Shown here piece by piece: positions 35,045-44,698 of a stretch of DNA of 51,944 nt. The notes under the pieces are model-generated. The model was not told where the DNA came from and searched no databases. It was given only the letters and a program-made list of their open reading frames with translations. The stretch comes from Bacteroidota bacterium. GTDB taxonomy: Bacteria; Bacteroidota; Bacteroidia; Chitinophagales; Chitinophagaceae. The stretch is taken from NCBI GenBank assembly GCA_947460175.1, contig CANHGW010000018.1, positions 1 to 51,944 of the forward strand. The letters run 5' to 3'. The position numbers were made by a program, and so were the translations under genes. Each line of letters begins with the position of its first letter. The first letter of the stretch is position 1.

Positions 35045-35587
35045 ATGAATTGGAACCAATATTTACAATACACCGAAGAAATATTAAATGGAGAACATCA
35101 TCAAGAGCCTTATAATGACCCACATTTTTTAGAATATACAAAATTGAATCATTCAAGAATGCATCGATGGTTAAAACATGGAACGTTAAATGAAGAGTTG
35201 GTTTCAAAAATAAAAAATATAAGTACTCCTCAAATTTGGATATTGATTACCGAACCTTGGTGTGGTGATGCTGCGCATAATGTACCATTTATTGCCATGT
35301 TGAGCGAATTGAATCCACTTATATTGCTTGATATTCAGTTACGAGACAGTGATTCGGAAATTGAACAATATTTGACGAATGGTGGTAAAGCTATTCCCAA
35401 ACTAATTGTTCGAGATGAACTAGGAAATGACATGTTTTTATGGGGACCAAGACCAAAAATTGCTCAGGAACTTTTTTTACAATTGAAAGAGAAAGGACTT
35501 GAATTGGAACAGCAAAAAATCGAATTACAACAATGGTATAATCATGATAAAGGGCAATCTTTACAATTAGAATTATTAGCGCTATAA
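35045..35587 (+). CDS. Thioredoxin-like protein with a single active-site Cys
   Basis: The 180-residue protein has a thioredoxin fold. The active-site loop reads TEPWCGDAAHNVP and the cis-Pro loop reads GGKAIPKLIVRDELG. Only the first Cys of CxxC is present; the second position is Ala. This monothiol WCGDA type is a known Bacteroidota subfamily. It may bind or transfer through a mixed disulfide rather than act as a dithiol reductase. It has no signal peptide, so it is cytoplasmic. The 5' end is set by the -7 element 18 bases upstream. Confidence 0.82.
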   Translation: MNWNQYLQYTEEILNGEHHQEPYNDPHFLEYTKLNHSRMHRWLKHGTLNEELVSKIKNISTPQIWILITEPWCGDAAHNVPFIAMLSELNPLILLDIQLRDSDSEIEQYLTNGGKAIPKLIVRDELGNDMFLWGPRPKIAQELFLQLKEKGLELEQQKIELQQWYNHDKGQSLQLELLAL

Positions 35588-35618
35588 AAAAAGCAGCAAA
35601 TATTGCTGCTTTTTTTAT
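35588..35618. terminator. Bidirectional terminator between the thioredoxin gene and cphA
   Basis: An 8-bp perfect stem (35591-35598 with 35604-35611) with A on its left and T on its right ends transcription in both directions. It sits between the converging stops at 35587 and 35632. Confidence 0.85.
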
Positions 35619-35631
35619 AGTCATTTACAAT

Positions 35632-38256
35632 TTATGATTGTGTATCCTCATCGTTTTTCAACTTTTGAATATAGGCCAATGCATCTGTAACAACATCACT
35701 GCAAATTGCAATAAAAGAATTTTGCGGAGCATTTTTTACTGCGTAATCAATCGCTTCTAATTCTTTTAAAATGACGATTACTTTCATGTCTGCTTTTACT
35801 TTTGTTATACCTTCTTTCAAAAGATCGACTATATTATCCACTGTTCTACCGCGTAAATGTTTGTCCTGTCGAATGATAATTTCATCAAATGTAGAAGCTG
35901 CAATCTCGCCCAACTCGCGTATATCATCATCTCTACGGTCGCCTGTGCCTGCTATGATTCCTATTTTACTAGAAGCTACTACTTTGTCAACATATGCTTT
36001 TAATACATTGAATCCTGCAGGATTATGAGCATAATCAGCTAATACCTGAAAGTTGTTGAATTGGAATAAATTCATACGACCAGGTGTTTGAGCAGGACTT
36101 GGTATAAAGGTATTCAATGCTTGTTTGATATCTACTACGCTGAATCCTCTCAAATATCCTGCAAGCACAGCTGGCATTATATTCATTACATTAAACAATG
36201 CTTTACCACTTTGTGTTAATGGTATTTGATGTGCTTTTTCGATTTGTATTTTCCAAGCACCCTTTTGAATATAAATCCAGTCGTTCGATTCATCATAGAC
36301 TGCAGCAATTCCATTTTTGTCGCAATGCTCTTTGATTCGCTTGCTTTTTGGATTCATACTAAACAAGGCTACTTTGCAATCTAACCCATCTTTCATTTTA
36401 TATACAAGATCATCATCAGCATTGAGAATGGAATACCCATTTCTCATGACGCTTTGAGCTACTACGGCTTTTACACGTGCAAGTTGGTCGATAGTATCAA
36501 TACCGCCTAATCCAAGATGATCGGCACTTACATTGGTAATGATACCAATATCACATTGATGAAATCCTAATCCAGCTCGCAAAATGCCACCTCTTGCACA
36601 TTCAAGAACTGCAAAATCAACCGTTGGATCTTTTAATACAAACTCTGCACTTACTGGTCCTGTACAATCTCCTTTCATCATCAACTGATTTTGGATGTAA
36701 ATGCCATCAGTTGTTGTAAAGCCCACTTTATGCCCCATACTTTTTACAAGATGAGCTGTAAGTCTAGTAGTGGTAGTTTTACCATTGGTACCACCTACTG
36801 CTATAATAGGAATACGAGCACTTTTTCCTGGTGGGTATAGCATATCTATAACTGGCTCTGCAACATTTCTTGCAAGACCTTCACTTGGATCTATGTGCAT
36901 TCTAAAACCTGGCGCTGCATTGACTTCTAATATTGCACCACCATTTTCTTCCAATGGGGTAGAAAGATCGCTTGCCATTATATCGATACCACATATATCT
37001 AGTCCGATTATACGTGCTATGCGTTCGGCTAAAAATATATTGTTCGGATGTACATAATCTGTTACATCAGTAGATGTTCCACCTGTACTTAAATTAGCTG
37101 TAGGCTTTAATGGTAAGATTTCACCTTGAGGGATGATGCTATCCAGTGTCAATTCTTTATCGAGTAATATTTTTTCTGTAACAGCATCAACTTTTATTTG
37201 TGTTAAAACTTTTTCGTGACCAAAACCTCTGCGAGGATCTGCATTGACTTGATCTATTAATTGCTGTAACGTACTCTTTCCGTCTCCTGTAACACAAGCG
37301 GGTGTTCTTTTTGCAGCGCAAATAAATTTGTAATCGATGACTAGTAATCTAAAATCATGACCAGTTATAAATTTCTCGCATATGATACTGCGTGAGTGTT
37401 TTTTTGCAATTTCTAATGCAAGCAATGCACTTTCCCAATCCTTGATATTGGTAGTAGCGCCACGTCCATGATTACCATTGATAGGTTTCAAAACGATTGG
37501 GAAGCCGATACGATCAATGGCTGCTTTTAAATCGTCTTCGTCATATATAATTCGTCCACGAGGTACTGGTACTTCTGCGGCCTCAAGTAAATTTTTGGTA
37601 TCTTCTTTATCGCATGCAATCTCTACGGCAATATTACTAGTTGTACTTGCAACAGTAGCTTGTATCCTTCGTTGATTAACACCATATCCAAGTTGTACGA
37701 GTGAGTTTTTATTCAGTCTAATCCAAGGAATACCTCTATTGATGGCTTCTTCTACAATCGATCCGGTGCTAGGACCAAGTCGAACTTTTTCTCGTATTAC
37801 TTTCAATTCATGTATAAATGAATTGACATCAAACGGTTCTCCATGTATTAGGCGCTCAGCTATTTCTACAGCAGCTTTGGCAGTTGCTTTACCTACTTCT
37901 TCTTCTACATATGAAAATACAACATGATAAACACCTTTACTGCTTGCACCACGTGTTCTGCCAAAGCCAGTTTCCATTCCTGCAAGGGTTTGTAATTCGA
38001 GTGCAATGTGTTCGATTACATGTCCCATCCAAGTGCCTTCTTCTACTCGTTGAAAAAAGCCACCTTCAACACCTTCGCTACATCGATGAGACATCATGGA
38101 TGGAAACATATCTTTAATTCGTTCTAAAAAACCTGGAATTAAATTGGTTGGTTTTTCTTCTAGGTCCTCCAAGTCAAGCATCATAACGATTAATTTATGT
38201 CTGCGAACGCTCCAATAGTTAGGACCCTTCATCACTTTTATTTCTAGTATTTTCAT
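35632..38256 (-). CDS. cphA: Cyanophycin synthetase
   Basis: The 874-residue protein matches CphA. It has the N-terminal domain (MKILEIKVMKGPNYWSVRRH, then VEEGTWMGHVIEHIALELQT), an ATP-grasp domain (FPIVLKPINGNHGRGATTNI) that adds Asp, and a Mur-ligase-like domain (IAVGGTNGKTTTTRLTAHLV near residue 490) that adds Arg. Together they build multi-L-arginyl-poly-L-aspartate. No cyanophycinase or dipeptidase gene is in the window, so degradation must be encoded elsewhere. It converges on the thioredoxin-like gene and shares its terminator. It could be the arginine-free variant used by some heterotrophs; sequence alone cannot tell. Confidence 0.95.
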   Translation of the reverse strand: MKILEIKVMKGPNYWSVRRHKLIVMMLDLEDLEEKPTNLIPGFLERIKDMFPSMMSHRCSEGVEGGFFQRVEEGTWMGHVIEHIALELQTLAGMETGFGRTRGASSKGVYHVVFSYVEEEVGKATAKAAVEIAERLIHGEPFDVNSFIHELKVIREKVRLGPSTGSIVEEAINRGIPWIRLNKNSLVQLGYGVNQRRIQATVASTTSNIAVEIACDKEDTKNLLEAAEVPVPRGRIIYDEDDLKAAIDRIGFPIVLKPINGNHGRGATTNIKDWESALLALEIAKKHSRSIICEKFITGHDFRLLVIDYKFICAAKRTPACVTGDGKSTLQQLIDQVNADPRRGFGHEKVLTQIKVDAVTEKILLDKELTLDSIIPQGEILPLKPTANLSTGGTSTDVTDYVHPNNIFLAERIARIIGLDICGIDIMASDLSTPLEENGGAILEVNAAPGFRMHIDPSEGLARNVAEPVIDMLYPPGKSARIPIIAVGGTNGKTTTTRLTAHLVKSMGHKVGFTTTDGIYIQNQLMMKGDCTGPVSAEFVLKDPTVDFAVLECARGGILRAGLGFHQCDIGIITNVSADHLGLGGIDTIDQLARVKAVVAQSVMRNGYSILNADDDLVYKMKDGLDCKVALFSMNPKSKRIKEHCDKNGIAAVYDESNDWIYIQKGAWKIQIEKAHQIPLTQSGKALFNVMNIMPAVLAGYLRGFSVVDIKQALNTFIPSPAQTPGRMNLFQFNNFQVLADYAHNPAGFNVLKAYVDKVVASSKIGIIAGTGDRRDDDIRELGEIAASTFDEIIIRQDKHLRGRTVDNIVDLLKEGITKVKADMKVIVILKELEAIDYAVKNAPQNSFIAICSDVVTDALAYIQKLKNDEDTQS

Positions 38257-38557
38257 CGGGACAAAATTTTTAAGACTACAATATAAATATGAAATAACGC
38301 AACTCCAATTATTAGCGAAATTAATTTATATAAACAAACAATTAGATTTCAAAATTGATAAGTTGAAGTATAATTAGTTAGTATAGTTTTTATTGATATA
38401 ATATACTACTTCTACTGAATTGAAATGACGTGCACAAAGTAGTATAGGTTGGAAACAATTAAATAGATAAATACAATATTGAATTTAGAATACCATTTTG
38501 TCATCGTGGTTTAATAAAATACGTTTGCATCATTATAAACAAATAAAATTTTAAAAA
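38257..38557. other. Divergent intergenic region between cphA and the DUF4397 lipoprotein
   Basis: This 301-base region has no gene. The plus-strand promoter at 38497-38527 drives the lipoprotein. The minus-strand promoter of cphA should be near 38257-38300, but no clean TAnnTTTG is seen there. The remainder is plain AT-rich DNA. Confidence 0.6.
38497..38527 (+). promoter_or_regulatory. Consensus promoter of the DUF4397 lipoprotein
   Basis: TTTG (38497-38500), a 19-base spacer and TACGTTTG (38520-38527) match the Bacteroidota consensus with full -33 and -7 elements. The ATG follows 30 bases later at 38558. Confidence 0.85.
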
Positions 38558-39241
38558 ATGAAATCAATTAAAAATTTAATGCTAGTAGCATTCAGCTTAT
38601 TACTTCTTAATTCATGTGACAACGATTCAGATCCAGTTGTAACTGCAACTGAATATGCAAATGTATTGGTTGCTCACACTTCACCCGATGCTCCGGGAGT
38701 AGATTTGTTGGTGAACAATAGTAAAATCAATTCAACTGCATTGGTCTATCCAAACAATACAGGGTATTTGCAAGTAGAAGCCAAAACGAACAATATAAAA
38801 ATAAATGTATCTGGTACTTCAACCTCAGTTATAAACGCAGATGTTCCATTTGAAAAAAATAAAAGTTATTCAATTTTTGCAATTGATTCAGTGAGTAAAA
38901 TTTCTCCATTGGTGTTGACAGATGATTTGACAGCACCAGCAAGCGGAAAAGCACATGTCCGTTTTGTACATTTAAGTCCCAATGCACCTGCAGTTGATGT
39001 TGCTTTAGTAGGAGGAGCGGTTGTATTCGGTAATCAACTGTTTAAAGGTTCTACAGCGTTTGCTCCATTAGATGCTGGTACATACAACTTGGAAGTGAGA
39101 GTTGCAGGCACTTCAACTGTTGCGTTGACATTACCTCCAATTACATTGGCAGCGGGTAAGATTTATACAGTATTTGCAAAAGGATTCTTAGGAGCTTCTG
39201 GTGCACAAGCTTTAGGAGCAGAAATAATAGTAAATAAATAA
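38558..39241 (+). CDS. DUF4397 family lipoprotein (two-repeat)
   Basis: The leader ends with the lipobox LLNSC, followed by the acidic DNDSDP. This acidic stretch just after the lipid Cys resembles the surface-export signal of Bacteroidota lipoproteins, which suggests display outside the cell. Two DUF4397 repeats follow: VLVAHTSPDAPGVDLLVNNS, and VRFVHLSPNAPAVDVALVGG about 105 residues later. The domain is a beta-sandwich of unknown function. The gene has the clearest promoter in the window and ends at a terminator, so it is a single-gene transcript. Confidence 0.88.
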   Translation: MKSIKNLMLVAFSLLLLNSCDNDSDPVVTATEYANVLVAHTSPDAPGVDLLVNNSKINSTALVYPNNTGYLQVEAKTNNIKINVSGTSTSVINADVPFEKNKSYSIFAIDSVSKISPLVLTDDLTAPASGKAHVRFVHLSPNAPAVDVALVGGAVVFGNQLFKGSTAFAPLDAGTYNLEVRVAGTSTVALTLPPITLAAGKIYTVFAKGFLGASGAQALGAEIIVNK

Positions 39242-39266
39242 ACGATTTAGTTTTTAGTGTTAACTG

Positions 39267-39306
39267 GAAGAGATACCCATTTGGGTGTCTCTTCTTTTTT
39301 TTTATT
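39267..39306. terminator. Terminator after the DUF4397 gene, convergent with gldG
   Basis: A stem of about 11 bp (39268-39278 with 39283-39293, one G-T pair) is followed by a long T run. On the minus strand only a weak T tail is seen, so it mainly stops the plus-strand transcript. Confidence 0.8.
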
Positions 39307-39323
39307 TAAATTAATATTTCTAT

Positions 39324-41045
39324 TTATACTTTTCCCTCATACTTCTTTTTTCTAAAGAAGAAGTAGGCACTTGCAAACATCAATATTAATGCAATTGGTA
39401 ATGCGATATTTAATAACTGCCATTGTATTTTTTCATTCTTGACTCTTACGCCATCGAGTAATCTCAATTGAAGACTTTTGTTTCTTGCTTCTAGCAAACC
39501 ATAATCGTCAGTAAGGTATTCAAGACAATTTAAAATAAATGTTTTGTTGGCAAACAATTGATCAGTTACCTTGTAATAGCCACATTCCATAGGACCTCTA
39601 TTTTGCGAAAAGTCATTGATAAATACATCGCCATCGGAAACTACAATCATTTTATTTGGCTGCTCGCATTCTATAGCATAATCTTTCTTTAGCGAATCAG
39701 TGTATATTCTAAGAAAATTAGGATCAACTCGATTGGCAAAAGCAGATTGAAATTTACCTTCTAATAATACGGCCAATGGAATGTTTTTTTCTTTAAACAT
39801 TTCAGCTTGTGGTTTGAATTTCAAGCTTGATAAACTAATGCGAACAGGAGAAGGAACTCGTCGACTTCTTTCGGATGATGTTAAAAGAATTGTTTTTTTA
39901 ATTTCTGGGTTTCCTATGGTGTCCATACTGCTTACATTCGTAAACATAACAGCATCCATATTATTTACAATTGGATGTTTAGAACTTGGAATACTAAAAG
40001 GGAAATACATCCATGGCAATTGTCTTATGTCTGGCTGATCGCCAATATTACCAACAGTAACAGGTATAGGATTGCATTGTAAAAAATCTTCAACTAAATC
40101 TGGATTGATACGTACGCCGTATTTAAATAGAATATCTTCAAGATTCAACCCATAATCAACAGCCATAGTTGCATCACTTCTTCTAAGTGAATCGAGTTCC
40201 ATTCTTAATGGATCTATCATCCAAAGTAAATGGCCACCTTGCATCACATATTGGTCTATTTTAAATTTATTTTTTTCGTCAAATGGAAATGATGGTTTGC
40301 ATATAATAGTTGCAGCATAAACCTTGCTAATTTCTATATTTTGATTAATATCAATAGTATCAAGATCGTAATATTTTTCGATTGTAGTCAACATATCGAT
40401 AGTATTCGCACTTATAATTTCACCTTCACCCACAAGATAAGCGACCTTCTTTTTGCCAGGAATAATCAATTGTTTGATAGCAGAGGCAAATTTATACTCT
40501 AGTAATGATTGAGAATAATTTAATCGTTCATCGGGTGTCATACTCATATGGCTTTCCAATAAACTGATCGATGTTTCTTTTTGATTATAAGAAATTTTTG
40601 CTGCTGGAAATATTATTTTTTCGCTGTATCCATCATCGTCATCACGTTGTATTTTAAGGTTAACAGGATTAATACCTTTCGTTGAAAGCTGTTTGAAAAT
40701 TTCAACTTTTTCATTATCATTTTTTCCTTCAATTGGATTAAAGAATTTGAATCTTAATTTTGATCCTCCATATGCTTGGAATTCTTGCAATACATCTTGT
40801 GCACCTTCGCTGAGTCGTTGAAATCCAGCAGGTAAGTTTCCTTTTAAGTATACTTCAATGACTACTTCTTCCTTAAGACCTTTCAATAGTTTTTTGGTTG
40901 GAGTTGATAATGAGAATCTTTTTTCGGATGTAACATCAATTCTTTTGTGTAAGCGTGAGCTTATAATATTGATTAAAAGCAAGATGCCTATTATCAATAT
41001 AAATCGTGTTAGGACTTTATTCTTCAATGCGTTTTTTTCTTTCAT
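39324..41045 (-). CDS. gldG: Gliding-motility ABC transporter auxiliary component GldG
   Basis: The 573-residue protein has one N-terminal membrane helix (TRFILIIGILLLINIISS) followed by the GldG core (KRFSLSTPTKKLLKGLKEEV, then EFQAYGGSKLRFKFFNPIEG). A second helix is near the C-terminus (IALPIALILMFASAYFFFRK). GldG works with GldF and the ATPase GldA in flavobacterial gliding. I chose the ATG at 41045 because the upstream in-frame ATG (41129) would overlap gldF. It lies 28 bases after the gldF stop. gldA is not adjacent. Confidence 0.92.
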   Translation of the reverse strand: MKEKNALKNKVLTRFILIIGILLLINIISSRLHKRIDVTSEKRFSLSTPTKKLLKGLKEEVVIEVYLKGNLPAGFQRLSEGAQDVLQEFQAYGGSKLRFKFFNPIEGKNDNEKVEIFKQLSTKGINPVNLKIQRDDDDGYSEKIIFPAAKISYNQKETSISLLESHMSMTPDERLNYSQSLLEYKFASAIKQLIIPGKKKVAYLVGEGEIISANTIDMLTTIEKYYDLDTIDINQNIEISKVYAATIICKPSFPFDEKNKFKIDQYVMQGGHLLWMIDPLRMELDSLRRSDATMAVDYGLNLEDILFKYGVRINPDLVEDFLQCNPIPVTVGNIGDQPDIRQLPWMYFPFSIPSSKHPIVNNMDAVMFTNVSSMDTIGNPEIKKTILLTSSERSRRVPSPVRISLSSLKFKPQAEMFKEKNIPLAVLLEGKFQSAFANRVDPNFLRIYTDSLKKDYAIECEQPNKMIVVSDGDVFINDFSQNRGPMECGYYKVTDQLFANKTFILNCLEYLTDDYGLLEARNKSLQLRLLDGVRVKNEKIQWQLLNIALPIALILMFASAYFFFRKKKYEGKV

Positions 41046-41073
41046 ATAATTAAACAAACGAATGGGATGAATA

Positions 41074-41799
41074 CTAATTCCATTTTCTTTTTTGAAGTGA
41101 TAATTTGGTTGCTTGTATAAATACAGCAATGATACTTAAGAAATAAACTAAATCACGGCTGTCAAGGAGACCCCTACTGATGGAATTATAATGGAATTGC
41201 ATTCCTATTTGACTTATGATATAATCTAGTCCACCACTCAGAAACGACATTCGACTAATCGATTCAAAACCAGCATATAAAATAAAGTTGGCAAAAACGG
41301 CAATTATAAATGCGATGACTTGATTAGAAGTAATAGAAGAACAAAACAAACCAACTGCAGTGAAAGCGCCGCAAAGAAAAAACAAACCTATATAAGAACC
41401 AATAATGCCTCCAGTATCAATATTTCCCTTTGATAGAATCGAAATTGTAAAAACATAAAGCAATGTAGGTAATATAGAAAAAGTTACTAATATGAAAGAA
41501 GCTAAAAATTTACCTACAATAATGTCTTTTTCTTTTAAAGGAAGGGTAGAAAGTAGTTCAATAGTGCCCGATTTAAATTCGTCTGAAAAACTTCTCATAG
41601 TAATTGCGGGAAGTAAAAACATCATAACCCAAGGAGAAAAAAGAAAAAATTTATCTAGGTTAGCATAGCCGTAATCAAGGATATTGTTGTCAAAAACCCA
41701 CATGAATAGGCCGCAAATGAGTAAAAATACTATAATTGCGATATAACCAATAAGTGAACTGAAAAACGAATTCAATTCTTTTTTAAGAATGCTTACCAT
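41074..41799 (-). CDS. gldF: Gliding-motility ABC transporter permease GldF
   Basis: The 241-residue protein is an ABC-2 type permease with about six helices. It begins VSILKKELNSFFSSLIGYIA, the usual GldF start, and has the loop RSFSDEFKSGTIELLSTLPL followed by KEKDIIVGKFLASFILV. With GldG and GldA it forms the transporter needed for gliding in Flavobacterium johnsoniae. An in-frame TTG at 41823 overlaps the -7 element, so I start at the ATG at 41799. It is the first gene of the gldF-gldG unit. Confidence 0.93.
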   Translation of the reverse strand: MVSILKKELNSFFSSLIGYIAIIVFLLICGLFMWVFDNNILDYGYANLDKFFLFSPWVMMFLLPAITMRSFSDEFKSGTIELLSTLPLKEKDIIVGKFLASFILVTFSILPTLLYVFTISILSKGNIDTGGIIGSYIGLFFLCGAFTAVGLFCSSITSNQVIAFIIAVFANFILYAGFESISRMSFLSGGLDYIISQIGMQFHYNSISRGLLDSRDLVYFLSIIAVFIQATKLSLQKRKWN

Positions 41800-41820
41800 A
41801 AATTCTTTTCTGAAGGGGAG

Positions 41821-41828
41821 CAAAAATA
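41821..41828 (-). promoter_or_regulatory. -7 element of gldF-gldG
   Basis: TATTTTTG on the minus strand matches TAnnTTTG exactly and ends 21 bases before the gldF ATG. It overlaps the alternative TTG codon. Confidence 0.6.
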
Positions 41829-41934
41829 ATCAAGTATATTCAAAGGGCGTGAATTAATTTATTTTCAAACTAACAAATATTTTCCCAACTTTGTGTACCT
41901 TTATTGCGTCTTTTTAAAGGAAATATTCAATTTT

Positions 41935-44391
41935 ATGAAAAAATTATCTTTACTGATAGCTTCGATTCTATTAACTACAGCGCTTTTTGCTCAAGTTACA
42001 GTTACGCCCAACAATCAGGCGACTGTTTTAGCTCAAACCCTTTTAGGTACTGGTGTAACCTTAAGTAATGCAACATTGGATTGTGGTGCAGCTCCACAAG
42101 GAAGCACTAATTATGGTAGCGGATTGTTTACTGTTACTTCAAGTAATCTAGGTATGGATAGTGGTATTGTATTAACCTGTGGTCAAGCTTCAACATCGGT
42201 TGGAACGGTAGCTAGTTTTGCTTCTGGCGTAACTGGTAACGGTGGAGATCCCGATTTAACTGCTGTAATTGGTGGTACTACCTATGATAAATGTATTTTG
42301 GAATTTGATTTTGTTACCATTGGTGACACCGTTAAGTTTGATTATGTATTTGGTTCTGAAGAGTATCAAAGTTATACTTGTACAACTTTCAATGACGTAT
42401 TTGGATTCTTTTTGAGTGGTCCTGGTATTGCAGGGCCTTATACTAATGGTGCAAAGAATATTGCATTAGTTCCAGGTTCTACGACTTGCCCGGTGGGTGT
42501 AAGCACTATATATTGTCCTAATTTACCTGCATGTTGTGCTACAGCTAACTATTGTTTTGGTAATACTCCAGGTTGTGGAGCTTTCAATGCTGGTAATAAT
42601 ACATGTGCATATTTTGTATGCAATGGAGCAACTGCTCCAGGTACTATTGCTTATCAAGGGTTCACTACAGTATTAACGGCCGTTTCAGAAGTAATCCCAT
42701 GTTCTACATATCATATTAAATTAGCAATCTCTGATAAAGGTGACCAAGTTTTAGATTCAGGTGTTTTTTTAAGAGCTAAAAGCTTCTCCTCAAATATTAT
42801 TTCTTATAAAATCGAAACAGGGTTAAGTGCTGCTAATCCATATATCATTGAAGGATGTGATAGCGCTAAATTGACAATTAAGAGAAAAATCGTTTTAAAT
42901 ACTCCTACTGCAGATACAGTAAACTTCCTAATTCAAGGTTCTGCTCAAAATAGTGTCGATTATCTTACATTACCAAATCAGATCACTTTTGCTGCTAACT
43001 TTACTGATACTGTTCAGTCATTTGATTTATATGCATTTCAAGATGGATTAGCTGAAGGTCAAGAGTTTATTAAAATTTATATATTATCTGGCTGTGCTCA
43101 ATCCATAACAGATAGTATTTTAATCGAAATTAGAGATTCACTATCATTTACGTTGAATAATATAGATACAGCAATTTGTCTCGGGAATAGTGTAAACGTA
43201 GGAGGGGTAGTTGATTCGGGGATTACTATGCAATGGACTCCATCGACTTATGTATTAGATCCAACACAATTAAACACCGTAATAACTCCAACCGCCTTTG
43301 GACAACAATATTATACAATCACTGGAACTTATAGAACGTGCGCCCCTTCCATACAAGGCTTTTTATTAAAAACCGATCCGGTGCCTGTCATTACACCAAT
43401 ACCTGATATAGAATTATGTGAGGGACGAACCGTAGATATCAATGCTATTGTAAATCCGGCATTTCCATACAATATTACATGGAATTCACAAAGTACTGGA
43501 ACCCCAGCGCCTGGTTTAATTAATACGTCAGGGTACACACCAACATTTAATGGAACCATTTCTGATGATATTATTTTCACTACAACTTCACCAAATGCGG
43601 GTTGTACTGCATCTGATACGTTTCATGTACAAGTTTGGCCATTTGCTGCTGGTGCTATAAGCCCAGATACATTGGTATGTAATGGAGCCGCTACACAATT
43701 ATGGGTAACTGGAGGTAATAATTTGTATCAATGGTATCAGGTTGGTAACGGTAGTTTAAGTTGTTATCAATGTCCTGATCCAATAGCCACAGGATTAGGT
43801 ACTACAACCTACTATGCAATCCTATTGGATCCTCATGGATGTGAGGATACCTTAGATGTTACCGTAGAAACGCATCCTCCATTTAATTTAGTTTTGCATA
43901 ATGGGGATACGACTATTTTCTTAGGAGATAACATTCAATTAAATGCGACTGGTGCACCATTCTACTATTGGTCACCAACTGATTACTTAACTTATAGTCA
44001 AAGTGGTAATCCTCAAGCTACACCTTTGCGTGATATTACATACACTGTTACAGGCGTGAGTTTGTTGCAGGGTTGTCCTCAAGTTGACTCTTTTCATGTG
44101 ACAGTTATTCCTCAAGATGTATTTGTTCCTAATGCATTTTCACCCAATGGTGATGGTAAAAATGATTTATTCAGAGTTGGGACTGTTCGAAATATGATTA
44201 ATGTACAAGAATTTAGAATCTTCAATCGATGGGGGCAAGAGTTATTCTATTCAACTGATATCAGTAAAGGTTGGGATGGTACTTTCAAAGGAGTAAAACA
44301 AGACCCAGGTGTATATCATTACATGATGCGAGTTGCATATGCCAATGGTAAAACAGCCTTTATTAAAGGAGATGTGACCTTAGTGCGATAA
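41935..44391 (+). CDS. Choice-of-anchor L protein with type B (gliding-associated) sorting domain
   Basis: A signal peptide (SLLIASILLTTALFAQ) starts an 818-residue secreted protein. Residues 20-290 form a choice-of-anchor L domain (EFDFVTIGDTVKFDYVFGSE, then NDVFGFFLSGPGI). Beta-sandwich segments follow in the middle (about 290-720). The last 90 residues (VPNAFSPNGDGKNDLFRVGT, IFNRWGQELFYS, GWDGTFKG) are the gliding-motility C-terminal domain, the type B signal read by T9SS. It probably acts on the cell surface. It is divergent from gldF, so a gldFG transporter and a T9SS cargo share one promoter region. I start at the ATG at 41935, because the longer reading has no signal peptide. Confidence 0.88.
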   Translation: MKKLSLLIASILLTTALFAQVTVTPNNQATVLAQTLLGTGVTLSNATLDCGAAPQGSTNYGSGLFTVTSSNLGMDSGIVLTCGQASTSVGTVASFASGVTGNGGDPDLTAVIGGTTYDKCILEFDFVTIGDTVKFDYVFGSEEYQSYTCTTFNDVFGFFLSGPGIAGPYTNGAKNIALVPGSTTCPVGVSTIYCPNLPACCATANYCFGNTPGCGAFNAGNNTCAYFVCNGATAPGTIAYQGFTTVLTAVSEVIPCSTYHIKLAISDKGDQVLDSGVFLRAKSFSSNIISYKIETGLSAANPYIIEGCDSAKLTIKRKIVLNTPTADTVNFLIQGSAQNSVDYLTLPNQITFAANFTDTVQSFDLYAFQDGLAEGQEFIKIYILSGCAQSITDSILIEIRDSLSFTLNNIDTAICLGNSVNVGGVVDSGITMQWTPSTYVLDPTQLNTVITPTAFGQQYYTITGTYRTCAPSIQGFLLKTDPVPVITPIPDIELCEGRTVDINAIVNPAFPYNITWNSQSTGTPAPGLINTSGYTPTFNGTISDDIIFTTTSPNAGCTASDTFHVQVWPFAAGAISPDTLVCNGAATQLWVTGGNNLYQWYQVGNGSLSCYQCPDPIATGLGTTTYYAILLDPHGCEDTLDVTVETHPPFNLVLHNGDTTIFLGDNIQLNATGAPFYYWSPTDYLTYSQSGNPQATPLRDITYTVTGVSLLQGCPQVDSFHVTVIPQDVFVPNAFSPNGDGKNDLFRVGTVRNMINVQEFRIFNRWGQELFYSTDISKGWDGTFKGVKQDPGVYHYMMRVAYANGKTAFIKGDVTLVR

Positions 44392-44414
44392 AATTATTTC
44401 AATAATTTATATTT

Positions 44415-44448
44415 AAAACCACCTCATTTTGGGGTGGTTTTCTTTTTA
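44415..44448 (+). terminator. Rho-independent terminator after the choice-of-anchor L gene
   Basis: A 9-bp perfect stem (44415-44423 with 44433-44441), extended by two more pairs, is followed by a T-rich tract 23 bases after the stop codon. Confidence 0.88.
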
Positions 44449-44661
44449 GAAAAATGATAGGATATTTTTTTAGAATAATTCAACTATAAAATGAAATATT
44501 CCAAAATATGTTTAAACACTCATGCCACTTATCATCCATTTTTAGCAATTTACTCATTCATTCCTGCCATCTACTAATTGAATAGTATCATTATTATCTC
44601 CAGTTTTAATTTTGTATAATCATATTTAATTAAAAAAGTAAATTTTAAAAAAAATAATATA

Positions 44662-44698
44662 ATGATATATATCATATTAACATGTGATATAAATCACA
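44662..44698. promoter_or_regulatory. Tandem CRP/FNR-family operator-like palindromes
   Basis: TGTGA-TATAAA-TCACA at 44683-44698 is a perfect 16-bp dyad with the CRP consensus spacing. A second dyad, ATGATATATATCAT at 44662-44675, resembles the FNR form TGAT-N4-ATCA. Their centres are 22 bases apart, two turns of the helix. The second centre lies about 60 bases before the ATG at 44750. AT-rich context makes chance a real concern for the FNR-like copy, less so for the CRP-like one. Confidence 0.6.

Noticed and set aside
35632-38256. Several long plus-strand frames inside cphA and other minus-strand genes
   Set aside because: They are complements of strongly conserved coding sequence with no start context or family resemblance.
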